From NCBI GenBank assembly GCA_016706225.1, contig JADJKB010000021.1, positions 806,001 through 870,000 on the forward strand: a DNA stretch of 64,000 nt, read 5' to 3'. This stretch comes from Myxococcales bacterium (GTDB lineage: Bacteria; Myxococcota_A; Polyangia; Polyangiales; Polyangiaceae). Both the position numbers and the translations under genes were made by a program. This document shows positions 43,860 to 52,847 of the stretch, one piece after another. Every line of letters begins with the position of its first letter. The first letter of the stretch is position 1. Below the pieces are notes generated by a model, which was not told the origin of the DNA, made no database searches, and saw only the letters and a list, made by a program, of their open reading frames with translations.

Positions 43860-44674
43860 TGCTGGCGCTGCTCTTCGACCCCAAGTTCCGACCGCTCTTG
43901 CTGTTCGGAACCGCCTCCAACGTCTACAGCTTCGTGCTGGTGTTGCTGGCGCTCAAGCGTGGCGACTGGCTCACCGACCAACAGTTCTCGCTGACCAAGT
44001 TCTACGTGCTCATGGGCTGGGTCCCGCTTTCATTTCTGTCCCTCGCCCTCTTCATCAGTCCTCGCTACCTCGTCCTGTTCGTGGCGGCGGGCCTCCTGGG
44101 CATCGTCGGGGAGCTGATCGTATCCGTGGTCTGGCGCGGGTTTTTCAGGGAGCCGATCTGGACCTACAGTTATCATTCGGTGCTGTCCGGCTACACGAGC
44201 ACCATCAACTTCCTGCCCTGGGCCGTCGGCGCGCTGCTGTTCTGTGAGACCCGGCGTGTGCTGCGCGGCTCCGTGGAGCCGGCGCTCTCACTCGATCGCC
44301 CGGTGATGGTCTGCGCCGCAGCCCTCACGCTCGGCATCGCTCTGGCCTGGCCGCTCCGCCGACTCACCAGCGCCCGGCATGGACGCTTCTCGAAGACCGC
44401 GTTCGCGGTCTTCTGCTTGCCCATCGCCCTAGCGGCCGGCGCGCTCTCGGCCTGGGTGAGCCTGCACTACCTCGGCATCATGGCCGCGTTCGCGCTGGTC
44501 GGTTTCGTGACGGAATACACCTACGGGCGCGGCATGAGCCTGTTCTTCGAGCGCGGTCTGTGGACCTACAACCACTGGAAGATCGATCACGGGCACACGA
44601 GCTTCGTGACGTTGCCGCTGTGGGCGCTCGGTGGCCTCTACTTTCACTTCATCGCAGGCTACGTCGGACTCTGA
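43859..44674 (+). CDS. Polytopic membrane protein ending the MNIO operon
   Basis: A 271-residue integral membrane protein with about seven hydrophobic helices (LLLFGTASNVYSFVLVLLAL; VPLSFLSLALFI; LVLFVAAGLLGIVGELIVSV; INFLPWAVGALLF; VMVCAAALTLGIALAWPL; FAVFCLPIALAAGALSAWVS; FVTLPLWALGGLYFHFIAG) and conserved-looking motifs EPIWTYSYHS and RGLWTYNHWKIDHGHTSFV, the latter rich in His and Trp. No family is recognised. The His-rich loop could bind a metal or haem. It may export or anchor the product of the operon. It starts within the stop of the dioxygenase gene (TGATG) and ends 21 bases before a convergent gene. Confidence 0.75.
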   Translation: MLALLFDPKFRPLLLFGTASNVYSFVLVLLALKRGDWLTDQQFSLTKFYVLMGWVPLSFLSLALFISPRYLVLFVAAGLLGIVGELIVSVVWRGFFREPIWTYSYHSVLSGYTSTINFLPWAVGALLFCETRRVLRGSVEPALSLDRPVMVCAAALTLGIALAWPLRRLTSARHGRFSKTAFAVFCLPIALAAGALSAWVSLHYLGIMAAFALVGFVTEYTYGRGMSLFFERGLWTYNHWKIDHGHTSFVTLPLWALGGLYFHFIAGYVGL

Positions 44675-44695
44675 CCGCGAAGCGCGCGACCGCGC

Positions 44696-45172
44696 TCACG
44701 GAGACAACAGGAACGGCGCCGTCGCCGCAAACAAGACGGTGAGTGTCACACATGCCGCCGCGACTGCGGACACCAGCAGCGCCCGCCTGGAGACGGCAGC
44801 TCGGGGCGTCTCCTCGATGGGCGGGGCCATACACCGCCCGAGCGCGCTCGCCGGTAGCAGGCGCCGCTCGAGAGGGAATACCAGCGTGGACTCCAGCGAC
44901 GGCAGTCCGAGCTGAGCTTTGCGCGCAGGAAGCTCGGGGAAGGACTCGCGCACGGAGTCGAGCACCGGCACCACGCGCAAGCGCGTCTGGGCCTCCGACG
45001 CGAGCGGTTCGGCGAAGTCCGCCGCCTCGGTTGCCCGCACACCACTCCGCTCGGCGCGCCAGACCCGGGTTGCCTCCAGGTCGCTGGCAAGTGGCGGTTC
45101 GCTCTTGACCCAAGTGGGCGCGGCCTCATCGACCTCCCAAACGGCTCCGCCGATCACCGGTGCTGCAGTCAT
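44696..45172 (-). CDS. Small protein with C-terminal membrane anchor
   Basis: A 158-residue protein with no signal peptide. Most of it is acidic and probably extended, and it ends with one strong membrane helix (about 130-155, LLVSAVAAACVTLTVLFAAT). This is a tail-anchored design. Several Arg-rich motifs lie in the cytosolic part (TRVWRAERSGVRAT; FPLERRLLPAS). No family is recognised. It converges on the MNIO operon. The next 274 bases upstream of it hold nothing recognisable. Confidence 0.55.
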   Translation of the reverse strand: MTAAPVIGGAVWEVDEAAPTWVKSEPPLASDLEATRVWRAERSGVRATEAADFAEPLASEAQTRLRVVPVLDSVRESFPELPARKAQLGLPSLESTLVFPLERRLLPASALGRCMAPPIEETPRAAVSRRALLVSAVAAACVTLTVLFAATAPFLLSP

Positions 45173-45446
45173 GTTCGTGGCTCCTGAATTCCTGTGGTGA
45201 TTCCCGTTCTACGCACACACACCTACATGCAGCTCACGTGCCATCCCAGAAGTGCGAAAGTTCGACTGGGCGCAGCTGCGCCTCGGCAACGGCCTGCCCT
45301 GCGATTTCAGCCTGCGCGGGCCAGATCGGCGATCGGCGGTGTCAACAGACAGGGCTCGACAGCGCACCGCACCCGCACCAGCGCCAACGCCGTCTGCCAA
45401 CCCACGGTTGCTTCGACCCCAACCGTCGACGGCAACACGGGCCTGA

Positions 45447-45890
45447 CTACTTGCAAGCCTTCACGCAGTCGTCGAACGCCGCCTGGCACTTCGTCGGATC
45501 GGCGAAGCTTGGAAAGCCGCCGTCCTTCACGCTCGGCGTGAGACAGGCCTGCATCACGCCCTGACACTTCGCCGCGCAGTTGGCGCCCTTGGACGAGCCG
45601 CTGTCCGCGGCCGTGGCGCCCGCGTCACTCGGAGCGCTCGCGTCCGCCGTGGCCTTGGCCCCCGCGTCGGTCTGCTGCACCGTCGGCTGTTTGGTGGTGC
45701 CGGGAGCGGTCCCGGGGTCGTCTTTCGCCGGTTCGGCGCTGGGAGCGGGTTCCGCCGCGGCGGTGGGAGTCGGCGCAGGTTCGACGGTCGGCTCCATGCC
45801 CGCGTCGGTGGGCTCTTCTTTCTTGAACATCTTGCAAGCAAGGAGAGCAGACAGGACCACAATCAACACAGCAGAGGCACGAAGGCGCAT
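45447..45890 (-). CDS. Ala/Pro-rich lipoprotein with four-Cys C-terminus
   Basis: A 147-residue lipoprotein: MRLRASAVLIVVLSALLAC (Cys 19), then KMFKKEEPTD and about 80 residues of Ala, Pro, Glu, Thr and Asp. The last 45 residues contain four Cys in a CAAKC ... AC ... KCQAAFDDCVKACK pattern that could form a small helical hairpin tied by disulfides. No family is recognised. The lipoprotein signal sequence sets the start. It lies 69 bases beyond the DUF1501 gene stop, on the same strand, upstream of neither a coupled gene nor an obvious terminator. Confidence 0.65.
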   Translation of the reverse strand: MRLRASAVLIVVLSALLACKMFKKEEPTDAGMEPTVEPAPTPTAAAEPAPSAEPAKDDPGTAPGTTKQPTVQQTDAGAKATADASAPSDAGATAADSGSSKGANCAAKCQGVMQACLTPSVKDGGFPSFADPTKCQAAFDDCVKACK

Positions 45891-45959
45891 GGGGGCGCGA
45901 GTATACGGTAAGCAGTCGCCGGACTGCGAGCCCGGCAAACTACGTCCACGAAACCCCGC

Positions 45960-47174
45960 TCAGCGCAGCAGCCCGAGGGGCGAAGGAGTGTAGTCGGGCG
46001 TGACGAGCGCCGCGTGCGGTGCGCCAAGGTGCCCTGTCGAGAGCTCCGCCAACACGTCGCGATAGTCGGTGGTCACCGCCAGGTCGCGCTTTTCGTGGCG
46101 CGACCCTTCGGCAAGACCAGGCCACTTGCCGTACACCTTGCCACCGCGCACCGGACCGCCCATCACGAGCATGGCCGAGCCGTGACCGTGATCGGTTCCC
46201 CCGGTACCATTCTCGGCCACCGTCCGACCGAACTCCGTCATGACGAGCACCACGACGTCTGCAAACCGCTCCCCGAGATCGGCGCGGAACTGAGCCAGAC
46301 CCTTGCCGAGCCCGTCGAACAAACGCGGCAGTCTCCCGCTCTCGGAGTTGCCCTGTCCTTGGTGGGTGTCCCAGCCTCCAACGTCGATCCACGCGACCTC
46401 GAGCCCGACATCCGCGCGGATCAAGGCCGCGACCTCCGCGAGCGGTCGCGCCCCTTGGGGGTAGGTGCTCGCGTCGACGCTGCGATCGATGTCGCGAAGC
46501 CTGCGCGCGACGTCGAGGGCATTGTGCCCGGCGCGCGTGACCGGGTCGTCATTGTCGGCGTAGAGCGCCTCGAACCCGCGCGTCAGGCGCTCGTCCAGTT
46601 TCTTCGGCGCACGCAGCGCAAAACGATCGATGCGCTTCGCGCTCACGACGTCCAGATTGCCGCGCAGCGCGAGCGGTCGTTTGCTCGACAAGGCAACGAC
46701 TCCGAGCGGAGCCCGGGCGCGACCGGTGCTCACGAGCGCGCGACCGAGCCAACCGTCGCGGACCGAACGCGCGCCGGGCATCGCGGTCTCGGCGTAGTCC
46801 TGCGCCTCGAAGTGTGAACGAGTCCCGTGCGGCGAACCGACCGCATGCACCAGCGCAAGCTCCCCGGCGCGGTAGGCGGGCACGAGCGGAGCGAGCCGCG
46901 GGTGCAGCCCGAAGTACCCATCCAGATCGATGGCGCCGCCGGTCTTTCCGGGCGCAGCGATGGCGATACCTCGGCGCGCCGAGTAATAACCCGCATCGCC
47001 GTGCGGGACTCCGAGGCTCAGCCCATCGAGCCCACCGCGCAGAAAAGCCACGACCAAGACCCGCTGGCGCTTCGCCGCAGGCGGGGCCTCCGCGAGCGCC
47101 ACGCCGGGCCAGAGTGCGGCAAGACCCAAGCTCGAGGCCGAGAGCAGCAAAGAACGACGACCCATCTTCGACAT
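45960..47174 (-). CDS. DUF1501 family exported protein
   Basis: A 404-residue protein of the alkaline phosphatase-like DUF1501 family. A twin-arginine-type signal (MGRRSLLLSASSLGLAAL) precedes VLVVAFLRGGLDGLS, HAVGSPHGTRSHFEAQDYAE, WIDVGGWDTHQGQGN and VVLVMTEFGRTVAENGTGGTDHGHGSAML, of which the last gives the hallmark TEFGRT...GTDHG. Its role is unknown; with DUF1800 it is often linked to secreted-complex assembly or sulfatase-like chemistry. The ATG at 47174 has a GAGG site 7 bases upstream that overlaps the stop of the DUF1800 gene, so the two are coupled. Confidence 0.9.
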   Translation of the reverse strand: MSKMGRRSLLLSASSLGLAALWPGVALAEAPPAAKRQRVLVVAFLRGGLDGLSLGVPHGDAGYYSARRGIAIAAPGKTGGAIDLDGYFGLHPRLAPLVPAYRAGELALVHAVGSPHGTRSHFEAQDYAETAMPGARSVRDGWLGRALVSTGRARAPLGVVALSSKRPLALRGNLDVVSAKRIDRFALRAPKKLDERLTRGFEALYADNDDPVTRAGHNALDVARRLRDIDRSVDASTYPQGARPLAEVAALIRADVGLEVAWIDVGGWDTHQGQGNSESGRLPRLFDGLGKGLAQFRADLGERFADVVVLVMTEFGRTVAENGTGGTDHGHGSAMLVMGGPVRGGKVYGKWPGLAEGSRHEKRDLAVTTDYRDVLAELSTGHLGAPHAALVTPDYTPSPLGLLR

Positions 47175-47182
47175 TTTCGACC

Positions 47183-48745
47183 TCACTGACGCTGGTATTC
47201 CGGACTCCCGACGAGCAGAGCAACAACGATGGCGCGACGCGCTTCGGGATCATCGAGCCCCGCGACCGCGTTCTTCAGGGTTGCGACGGTGCGTTCACGA
47301 ACCGGAGCTCCGAGCAAGAGCGCGCTGGCCCTCGGGACGAGCTCGTCGCCCTTTGCCGAGAGCACCTTCTCCAGATCCAGCTCGACGCCGGGCAACCGGC
47401 CCGCACCAAGCAGCGACGCATAGCTCATGCGCGACAAGAGCCCGCTCGTGTCCGCCCACTCGGACTCGGACTCGGGGTGACCGGTCGGCACACTCTCGAG
47501 CAAGACCGGCTCTCCCATGCGCTCGAGCACCTTGGCCAGCCCGAGCGAGCCGTCCGGGCGTGCTCCGAGCGCACGCGCCGAGCTCACCACGAGCTCCAAC
47601 GGGGTCTTCAGCTTCTTGTTCTGCACACTCGTCTGCCAGAAGCTGTCGTGAAGCGCGATCGTGCGGAGCACACGTGCGATCTCGCCGTTCGACTCGCGAT
47701 AGCTCCTCGTCGCGGCCTCCACACAGGCGGGCGGAGGCTCATCCGCCACGAAGCGAGCGCACAGCTTCGTGGCAATGTGCCGGGCCGTTGCCGGGTGTCT
47801 GGCCAGGAGCGAAAGCGCCCGCAGGCCCTCTTCTTCGCCGCCGCCGCCCGCGAAGTGCTGCCCGAGCAGCTCCTTCTCGCTGCCGTCGTGGGCACCAGGG
47901 CGGAACATGAAACCGAAGCCTCCTTCCTTCGGACGCCGCACGCTGAACCCCGTCAAGATCCGCGCGAGGGCGTCCACGTCGCCCTGTTTGTAGCCGCCGT
48001 CGACCCCCAGGGTGTGGAGCTCGAGCAGCTCCCGCGCGTAGTTCTCGTTCAGTCCACCGCGCGGCTCACCGCTCGCGTTCTCGCGGGGCGCGCGGCTCCG
48101 GGCGTTGTCCAGATACAGCAGCATCGCCGGGTGCCGCGCCGTCGCGACCAAGAGTTCTTCGAAGCGACCGAGCGCGTGCGGCCGGAGCGTGCGCTCGATG
48201 AAGTCCCCGGCAAAGATCCGCACCAACCCCTTGCGGCCGAAGACGTTGAAGTGATTCGTCCAGAAGTCGACCATCACCTCCTCGAGCTGCCGTTCACTCT
48301 GGATGTGACGCGTCAGCTCGGTGAGGGCGATGCGGGCCAGCTGATCCTTGGCGCGGTCCTTGATCTCTTTTCGGATCTCGCCGTCTCGCATGGCACCGTC
48401 CTGCCAGTCGCCGCCCAACCAGCGAGCTACCAGCGCCTCGGGCGCCTCCATCGCGGACCGGTAGGGGGTGAGCGCCTGCTCCAGGGCCGGATCGGGCGCC
48501 CGTGGTCCGAGCTGCGCGTCGAGCCAGGCGACCGCCCCAAGCTTCACGACCTGTTCGACCTCACCGGGCTTCGGCCCGAACGCAAAACGATTGAGCAGGT
48601 GGCGGCCCTCTCCCGCGCTCAGCTGGCGTTCCACGGCGGGTTTCGCCACGACGGGCCGAAGCATCGCCACCGGCGGCGTGCGCGCGCAGGCGCCCACCAG
48701 CGCAAACACAGACCCGACGAGCAGCGAACGCCCCAATTTGTGCAT
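47183..48745 (-). CDS. DUF1800 family exported protein
   Basis: A 520-residue protein; the N-terminus MHKLGRSLLVGSVFALVGAC looks like a lipoprotein signal (Cys 20). DUF1800 hallmarks are visible: HLLNRFAFGPKPGEV, MVDFWTNHFNVFGRKG, NYARELLELHTLGVDGGY and LTGFSVRRP. Proteins of this family are always or nearly always followed by DUF1501, as here. The function of the pair is not known; a cell-surface or periplasmic role is likely given both export signals. It starts 53 bases beyond the LarA-like gene stop. Confidence 0.9.
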   Translation of the reverse strand: MHKLGRSLLVGSVFALVGACARTPPVAMLRPVVAKPAVERQLSAGEGRHLLNRFAFGPKPGEVEQVVKLGAVAWLDAQLGPRAPDPALEQALTPYRSAMEAPEALVARWLGGDWQDGAMRDGEIRKEIKDRAKDQLARIALTELTRHIQSERQLEEVMVDFWTNHFNVFGRKGLVRIFAGDFIERTLRPHALGRFEELLVATARHPAMLLYLDNARSRAPRENASGEPRGGLNENYARELLELHTLGVDGGYKQGDVDALARILTGFSVRRPKEGGFGFMFRPGAHDGSEKELLGQHFAGGGGEEEGLRALSLLARHPATARHIATKLCARFVADEPPPACVEAATRSYRESNGEIARVLRTIALHDSFWQTSVQNKKLKTPLELVVSSARALGARPDGSLGLAKVLERMGEPVLLESVPTGHPESESEWADTSGLLSRMSYASLLGAGRLPGVELDLEKVLSAKGDELVPRASALLLGAPVRERTVATLKNAVAGLDDPEARRAIVVALLVGSPEYQRQ

Positions 48746-48798
48746 GCCCCGCCGATGCCGGGGCTCGGGCGGTCGTTAAACGAAAAATCCTGGAGCCG

Positions 48799-50379
48799 TC
48801 ACAGGGAGACGTCCGCCATGACGATGGGCGGCACGTGCAAACAGGCGATGTCCAAGCTCTTATTGTCCTCGCCCCGAGCCCGGTACAGGGCCTCGTCCAT
48901 GCTCGAAGCGGTCTCGTAGCCGAGTAGCTTTGGGATGTACTCGTTGTCGGCGCCGACCACGATCACCCGGCCGATGTGCTGACGCCCGTTTTCGCCCCAG
49001 TACCACATGAAAAAGGCGTGGGCCGGGTGGTAGGCGTGGCCGGTGCGGTACATCTGGATGAATGCCGGGTCTTCCGCGAACTTCTTCTCGAAGCGTTTGT
49101 GGAGCTCCACCGCGTCGCGCGTCTCCGGCAGGAGTCGGTGCACGAAGTCGATGTACGGCGCGTGCTGCTCGTGATCGAACTTGTCGGTGCACGGATGCGT
49201 GATGATGAGCGTGCCGCCCTTCTTCAAGAGCGGCGCCCCCCGATAGAAGTTGAACAGGTACCCCTGCGCCTGCACGCTGACCAGCAGCGGATTCAGGAAG
49301 GCGTGCACGTTGTACGGGCCAATGTACGGGATCCCGCAGACCAGGACGTCGGCCTGCCCTTGCACCGGCACCAGGTACTGTTCGTAACAGCGCTCGAGGG
49401 TCTTCTCGTGGACCGCCTCGGTCTCACCCGCCCAGACGCCGGTCACACCATACGGCGCCGGGAAACGATCGAAGATGGCCTGGCGCGCCGCCTGCGGCAG
49501 GCGCCCGGTGGTCGCGACCAGGCCCTTGAGCATGGCGCGCTCACGCCCGTCGAGGTCGTCCTCGTTCTTGGCCAAGAACTCGAGCGGGCGGTCGAACATC
49601 CGGTTGTTGATGGTGGTCTCGACGGTGAACACGTTCAGCTTGGTGTTGGCTAGCCGCCCCATGCGCGTGACGCGCGTCGCAAGCTCACTCTTCTTCGGAT
49701 CCATGTAGCTGTCGCAGCTACGAATGGTCTCCGGGTTGTGGTGCGACGCCAGGCTGCGATAGGTGGTGAGCCCACACATCAGCGACTTGTGCCCGCCGTC
49801 CATCGGCACGAAGTTCAGGTTCACGTACACGATCAGGTCGCTCTCGACGGCGCGGCGGTTCATCTCGATGACCTCGCCGTGTTCGGTGGTCGCGACCTCC
49901 ACCATGGTGTCTTTGTCTTCGGCGTCGTGGTTGTAGAGGCGGTCCGGCCAGTAGGCTTCGAACACACGGTCGCCGACCATGTGCCGCACCTCGTTAGCCT
50001 TCATTTTCCGGTGAATGCCGGTGGCAACGATGATTTCGATGTCGTCGACGCCGTGATCGGCGCACAGGGCGAGCACGATCTCGAGCACCCGCTCGCGCAC
50101 GTCGGGACGGCGCATGGGCGGCAGGGGCAACGAGATGTCATCGACGGCGATGGTGAGCTTCATGCCGGGCCGCAGCTTGGCGTAGAGCGGATCGGAGCCG
50201 AGGGGGTGGTTGATGGCGTAACGGATCGCGGCGTCCACGTCCCGGAGCGGGCTGATGGGCGGCTTCGGGTAGATACAGCGGGTGCCCTTGGGCAGATCCG
50301 CCTCGACCAACTTGTCTCCGGCGAACAGCACGCGGGGCGCGCTGTCTTTTTCCAGGGTCACCAGGCAGGGGTGATTCAT
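48799..50379 (-). CDS. LarA-like (DUF2088) nickel-pincer enzyme homologue
   Basis: A 526-residue protein with the DUF2088/LarA N-terminal fold: LTIAVDDISLPLPPM (acid pair), EIIVATGIHRKM (first His), YNHDAEDKD (second His) and GGHKSLMCGLTTYRSLASHH (Lys and His further on). LarA is lactate racemase, and homologues act on other 2-hydroxy acids with a nickel pincer nucleotide cofactor. The protein is about 100 residues longer than LarA, so substrate differs. Its ATG overlaps the stop of the HAD phosphatase gene (ATGA). The cofactor genes larB, larC and larE are not in the window. Confidence 0.8.
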   Translation of the reverse strand: MNHPCLVTLEKDSAPRVLFAGDKLVEADLPKGTRCIYPKPPISPLRDVDAAIRYAINHPLGSDPLYAKLRPGMKLTIAVDDISLPLPPMRRPDVRERVLEIVLALCADHGVDDIEIIVATGIHRKMKANEVRHMVGDRVFEAYWPDRLYNHDAEDKDTMVEVATTEHGEVIEMNRRAVESDLIVYVNLNFVPMDGGHKSLMCGLTTYRSLASHHNPETIRSCDSYMDPKKSELATRVTRMGRLANTKLNVFTVETTINNRMFDRPLEFLAKNEDDLDGRERAMLKGLVATTGRLPQAARQAIFDRFPAPYGVTGVWAGETEAVHEKTLERCYEQYLVPVQGQADVLVCGIPYIGPYNVHAFLNPLLVSVQAQGYLFNFYRGAPLLKKGGTLIITHPCTDKFDHEQHAPYIDFVHRLLPETRDAVELHKRFEKKFAEDPAFIQMYRTGHAYHPAHAFFMWYWGENGRQHIGRVIVVGADNEYIPKLLGYETASSMDEALYRARGEDNKSLDIACLHVPPIVMADVSL

Positions 50380-51044
50380 GACGAAACTCTCAGGTCGAAG
50401 CTCGGCCAGCTGTAGGCTTTGGCCAGAAGCTTGAGCCGCGGATCGGGGTTCACCGCGGCGGGGTGTCCGACCACGCTCAACATGGGCAGGTCGGAGTAGC
50501 TGTCGCTGAAGGCGTAGCAGTCGTCGAGATCGTGGCCGTGACGGCGGGCGTGCTCGCGGATCAAGCGGGCCTTCTCGGGGCCCGCGACCACGGGCTTTTC
50601 GAGCTTTCCCGTCGCGTAGCCCTCCTTCATCTCGAGGCGGTTGGCGATCACCTCGTGCGCGCCCAGGTGATCGGCCAGGCGTTTGGCGATGAAGTCGAGC
50701 GCTCCGGAGATCAGGACGACGACGTGACCACTGTCGACGTTCTGGCGCACGAGATCGCGGGCCGCCGGGAACACGGAGGGGCGCAGCACCTTCTCGAAGA
50801 CCTCCTCCGCCAGGAGCACCAGGCGATCCTCACTCATGCCCTCGTACGAGCTGTAGAGCAGCTCGTTGAAGGTGCGCCGATCCGCCATCTCGGCGACGCC
50901 CATGGCGGGCGCCTTGAACAGCGCACGCCCGAAGCGCAGCGCCGTCTGGACCGGGGTGCCCTGGTTCAAGAGGTAGAACAAGGTCGGGTGCACGAGGTTC
51001 GTGCTGACCAGTGTTCCGTCGACGTCGAAATAACTTGCGGCCAA
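50376..51044 (-). CDS. HAD-superfamily phosphatase (SerB/HAD-IB type)
   Basis: A 222-residue phosphatase. Motif I FDVDGTL (nucleophile Asp 7 and general acid Asp 9), motif II LISGALD and motif IV FSDSYSDLP are intact, with Lys of motif III near EKARLIRE. The size, alpha-helical cap and SYSDLP ending fit HAD-IB enzymes such as phosphoserine phosphatase or lipid-phosphate phosphatases. TTG is used as start; no better codon is near. It is coupled to the LarA-like gene, so the substrate may be a phosphorylated hydroxy acid. This is an inference. Confidence 0.85.
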   Translation of the reverse strand: MAASYFDVDGTLVSTNLVHPTLFYLLNQGTPVQTALRFGRALFKAPAMGVAEMADRRTFNELLYSSYEGMSEDRLVLLAEEVFEKVLRPSVFPAARDLVRQNVDSGHVVVLISGALDFIAKRLADHLGAHEVIANRLEMKEGYATGKLEKPVVAGPEKARLIREHARRHGHDLDDCYAFSDSYSDLPMLSVVGHPAAVNPDPRLKLLAKAYSWPSFDLRVSS

Positions 51045-51187
51045 GGGGCGCGAAAGCTTCCGCGACGCGGCTTCGCTGTCAAGCGCAGCGACTTGCGACG
51101 CGGCGCCTGAGCCGCGCTCAGCGCTGTGCGACCGTGCGATTCTCGGTCGATTCGGCCAGCTCGAGCTCCGAAGCGCTACGCCGTTGT

Positions 51188-52222
51188 TCAGGGCAGCGCG
51201 TCCGGCAGTCCAAAGCGTTCCAGCTGCGTCGCGTCGAGGAATGCGTCGACGGCGATGAGCTCGCCGCTCTCGACTTCGAGCACGTGCAGCGAGTGGCCGC
51301 GCAACACACCATCCTCTGCCGCGACGTAGAGCGCCACGGCGGGCGCGCCATTGGCCACGGTGAGCAAGACGCGTCGCTCGCCCAGCGTCCTCACCATGAG
51401 CTCGAAGAAGCGACCGATGTCGTCCCGACCCTGGTACCAGGTGGGGATGGGCGGCATGCGCATGACCGCGTTCTCGTGCAGCACTCGAACCAGCGCCGCA
51501 CCGTCACCGCTCTCCCAGGCACGCACGTACGCGGCCAGCGTGCGTTGGACATCTGCGTCTGTGGTCGGGTCGGGGCCACGCTGATTCACACCTGCGCGTC
51601 GCTGCTCGGCCGTGGCCCGGGCGCGCTGCAGCGCGCTGTTCACGGCAGCGACAGTCACATCGAGCAGCTCGGCGACGTCCGCTGCGGAGAAGCCGAGCAC
51701 GTCGCGGGCGAGGAGGACCGCGCGCTGGAGCGGCGGCAGCTCTTGCAGGGCAACCAGGAACGCGATGCCCACGCTCTCGCGCGCGGTGTACTGCGCGTCG
51801 GGTCCGGGAGCTTCGACCTGCCAGAGTGTCTCGGGACACGGCTCGAGCCAGATGGGCTCGAAGCGCGGCGCCGCCAGCGGCGCGAGCGGGGTCGAAGCGG
51901 CCTCGACCTGTGACGGAACCGTGCGCGCTCGCCGCTCTTTCACGAAGTCGAGGCAGCTGTGAGTCGCGATCTTGTAGAGCCAGGTGCGCAGCGACGCCCG
52001 CCCCTCGAAGCCTTCGATGCCACGCCAGGCGCGGAGCAGGCATTCTTGCAGGGCGTCGTCGGCGTCGGTCATCGAGGCTGTCATGCGGTAGCAGTGGGCT
52101 CGGAGCTCGGCCTGGTAGGGCGCGACGAGCTCGCGAAAGCCCGCCGCGTCGCCCGCCTGCGCGGCCCGCTTCACGTGGGTCACTTCATCGGCGCTCACGG
52201 GTCGAGCATACGACAGGTCCAT
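51188..52222 (-). CDS. ECF RNA polymerase sigma factor with SnoaL-like C-terminus
   Basis: A 344-residue factor. Sigma region 2 (about 20-90) has YRMTASMTDADDALQECLLR and WRGIEGFEGRASLRTWLYKI; region 4 (about 140-205) has LPPLQRAVLLARDVLGFSAA and an HTH at VAELLDVTVAAVNSALQRAR. The last 120 residues form a SnoaL_2-like alpha/beta barrel (VLHENAVMRMPPIPTWYQGR). In such ECF41/SigJ-type factors the C-terminal domain is known to tune the activity of the sigma core. No anti-sigma gene is beside it, fitting that type. Confidence 0.9.
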   Translation of the reverse strand: MDLSYARPVSADEVTHVKRAAQAGDAAGFRELVAPYQAELRAHCYRMTASMTDADDALQECLLRAWRGIEGFEGRASLRTWLYKIATHSCLDFVKERRARTVPSQVEAASTPLAPLAAPRFEPIWLEPCPETLWQVEAPGPDAQYTARESVGIAFLVALQELPPLQRAVLLARDVLGFSAADVAELLDVTVAAVNSALQRARATAEQRRAGVNQRGPDPTTDADVQRTLAAYVRAWESGDGAALVRVLHENAVMRMPPIPTWYQGRDDIGRFFELMVRTLGERRVLLTVANGAPAVALYVAAEDGVLRGHSLHVLEVESGELIAVDAFLDATQLERFGLPDALP

Positions 52223-52253
52223 TTCTCACCGCGTCACTCGAGCGCATCTCCCG

Positions 52254-52706
52254 TCATGCTGCGGTAATCAGCGCGTAGCCGAGGTAAAGGAGCATGCCGA
52301 GCTGAACCAGCGCGCCGATCCCAAAACTGGCCGTGCGCCACGGCTGAGCGCTGGTCACATAGGCGACGCTGTGGCTGAGGCGGGCGAAGACAAAGACGCC
52401 GAAGATCGCAACCGCCAGGCCGAACGAGATCGAAGTCAGGGTCAACAGGTAGCCGGTGATCAGGAACAGCGGGATGTTCTCCAGCGCGTTGCGGTGGGCC
52501 CGCCGGTAGCGCGCGGTCTTTTCGTTGCCGGCCTCGAACACGACCGTGGCCTGCTTGTTCAGCTTCTTGTCCTCCGGGTTCACCACCTCGACGGCGGTGG
52601 CTCGGGTCAGGGCCGTGTTGTTGGCCAGTACCAGGAGGTTCAGCCCCAGTACGACGGCGGAGCTCAGGTAGGCTTGAAACACGTGGTTTTCGCTGATCGG
52701 GTTCAT
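52254..52706 (-). CDS. MAPEG-family membrane protein (second copy)
   Basis: A 150-residue protein with four hydrophobic helices and the same RAHRNALENIPLFLITGYLL and FARLSHSVAYVTSAQPWRTA segments as the protein at 23248-23676, including the shared VNPEDKKLNK loop. It belongs to the MAPEG (membrane-associated eicosanoid and glutathione metabolism) group. The two copies differ along the whole length, so the duplication is old. The sigma factor gene follows 31 bases downstream on the same strand and may be co-transcribed. Confidence 0.85.
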   Translation of the reverse strand: MNPISENHVFQAYLSSAVVLGLNLLVLANNTALTRATAVEVVNPEDKKLNKQATVVFEAGNEKTARYRRAHRNALENIPLFLITGYLLTLTSISFGLAVAIFGVFVFARLSHSVAYVTSAQPWRTASFGIGALVQLGMLLYLGYALITAA

Positions 52707-52847
52707 GACTTCTCCGGGTTCTCTGCGGCGCCAGTTGCCGCTCGGAGATACAGACTGGTCCCCCGACCAAAACTCATCGGTCGCGGAGAAAAAAGACGAA
52801 GCCAGTCCGAAATCCAGGGAAAAGCCGAGCCCGTGGCAGTGCCGTGT

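Noticed and set aside
45173..45446. Possible small gene in the gap between the tail-anchored protein and the lipoprotein
   Set aside because: Frames on both strands are short and of low-complexity composition, with no ribosome site or motif.
46814..48919. 701-codon open frame opposite the DUF1800/DUF1501 pair
   Set aside because: The DUF signatures are on the minus strand. The plus-strand peptide is an Arg/Ala-rich shadow.
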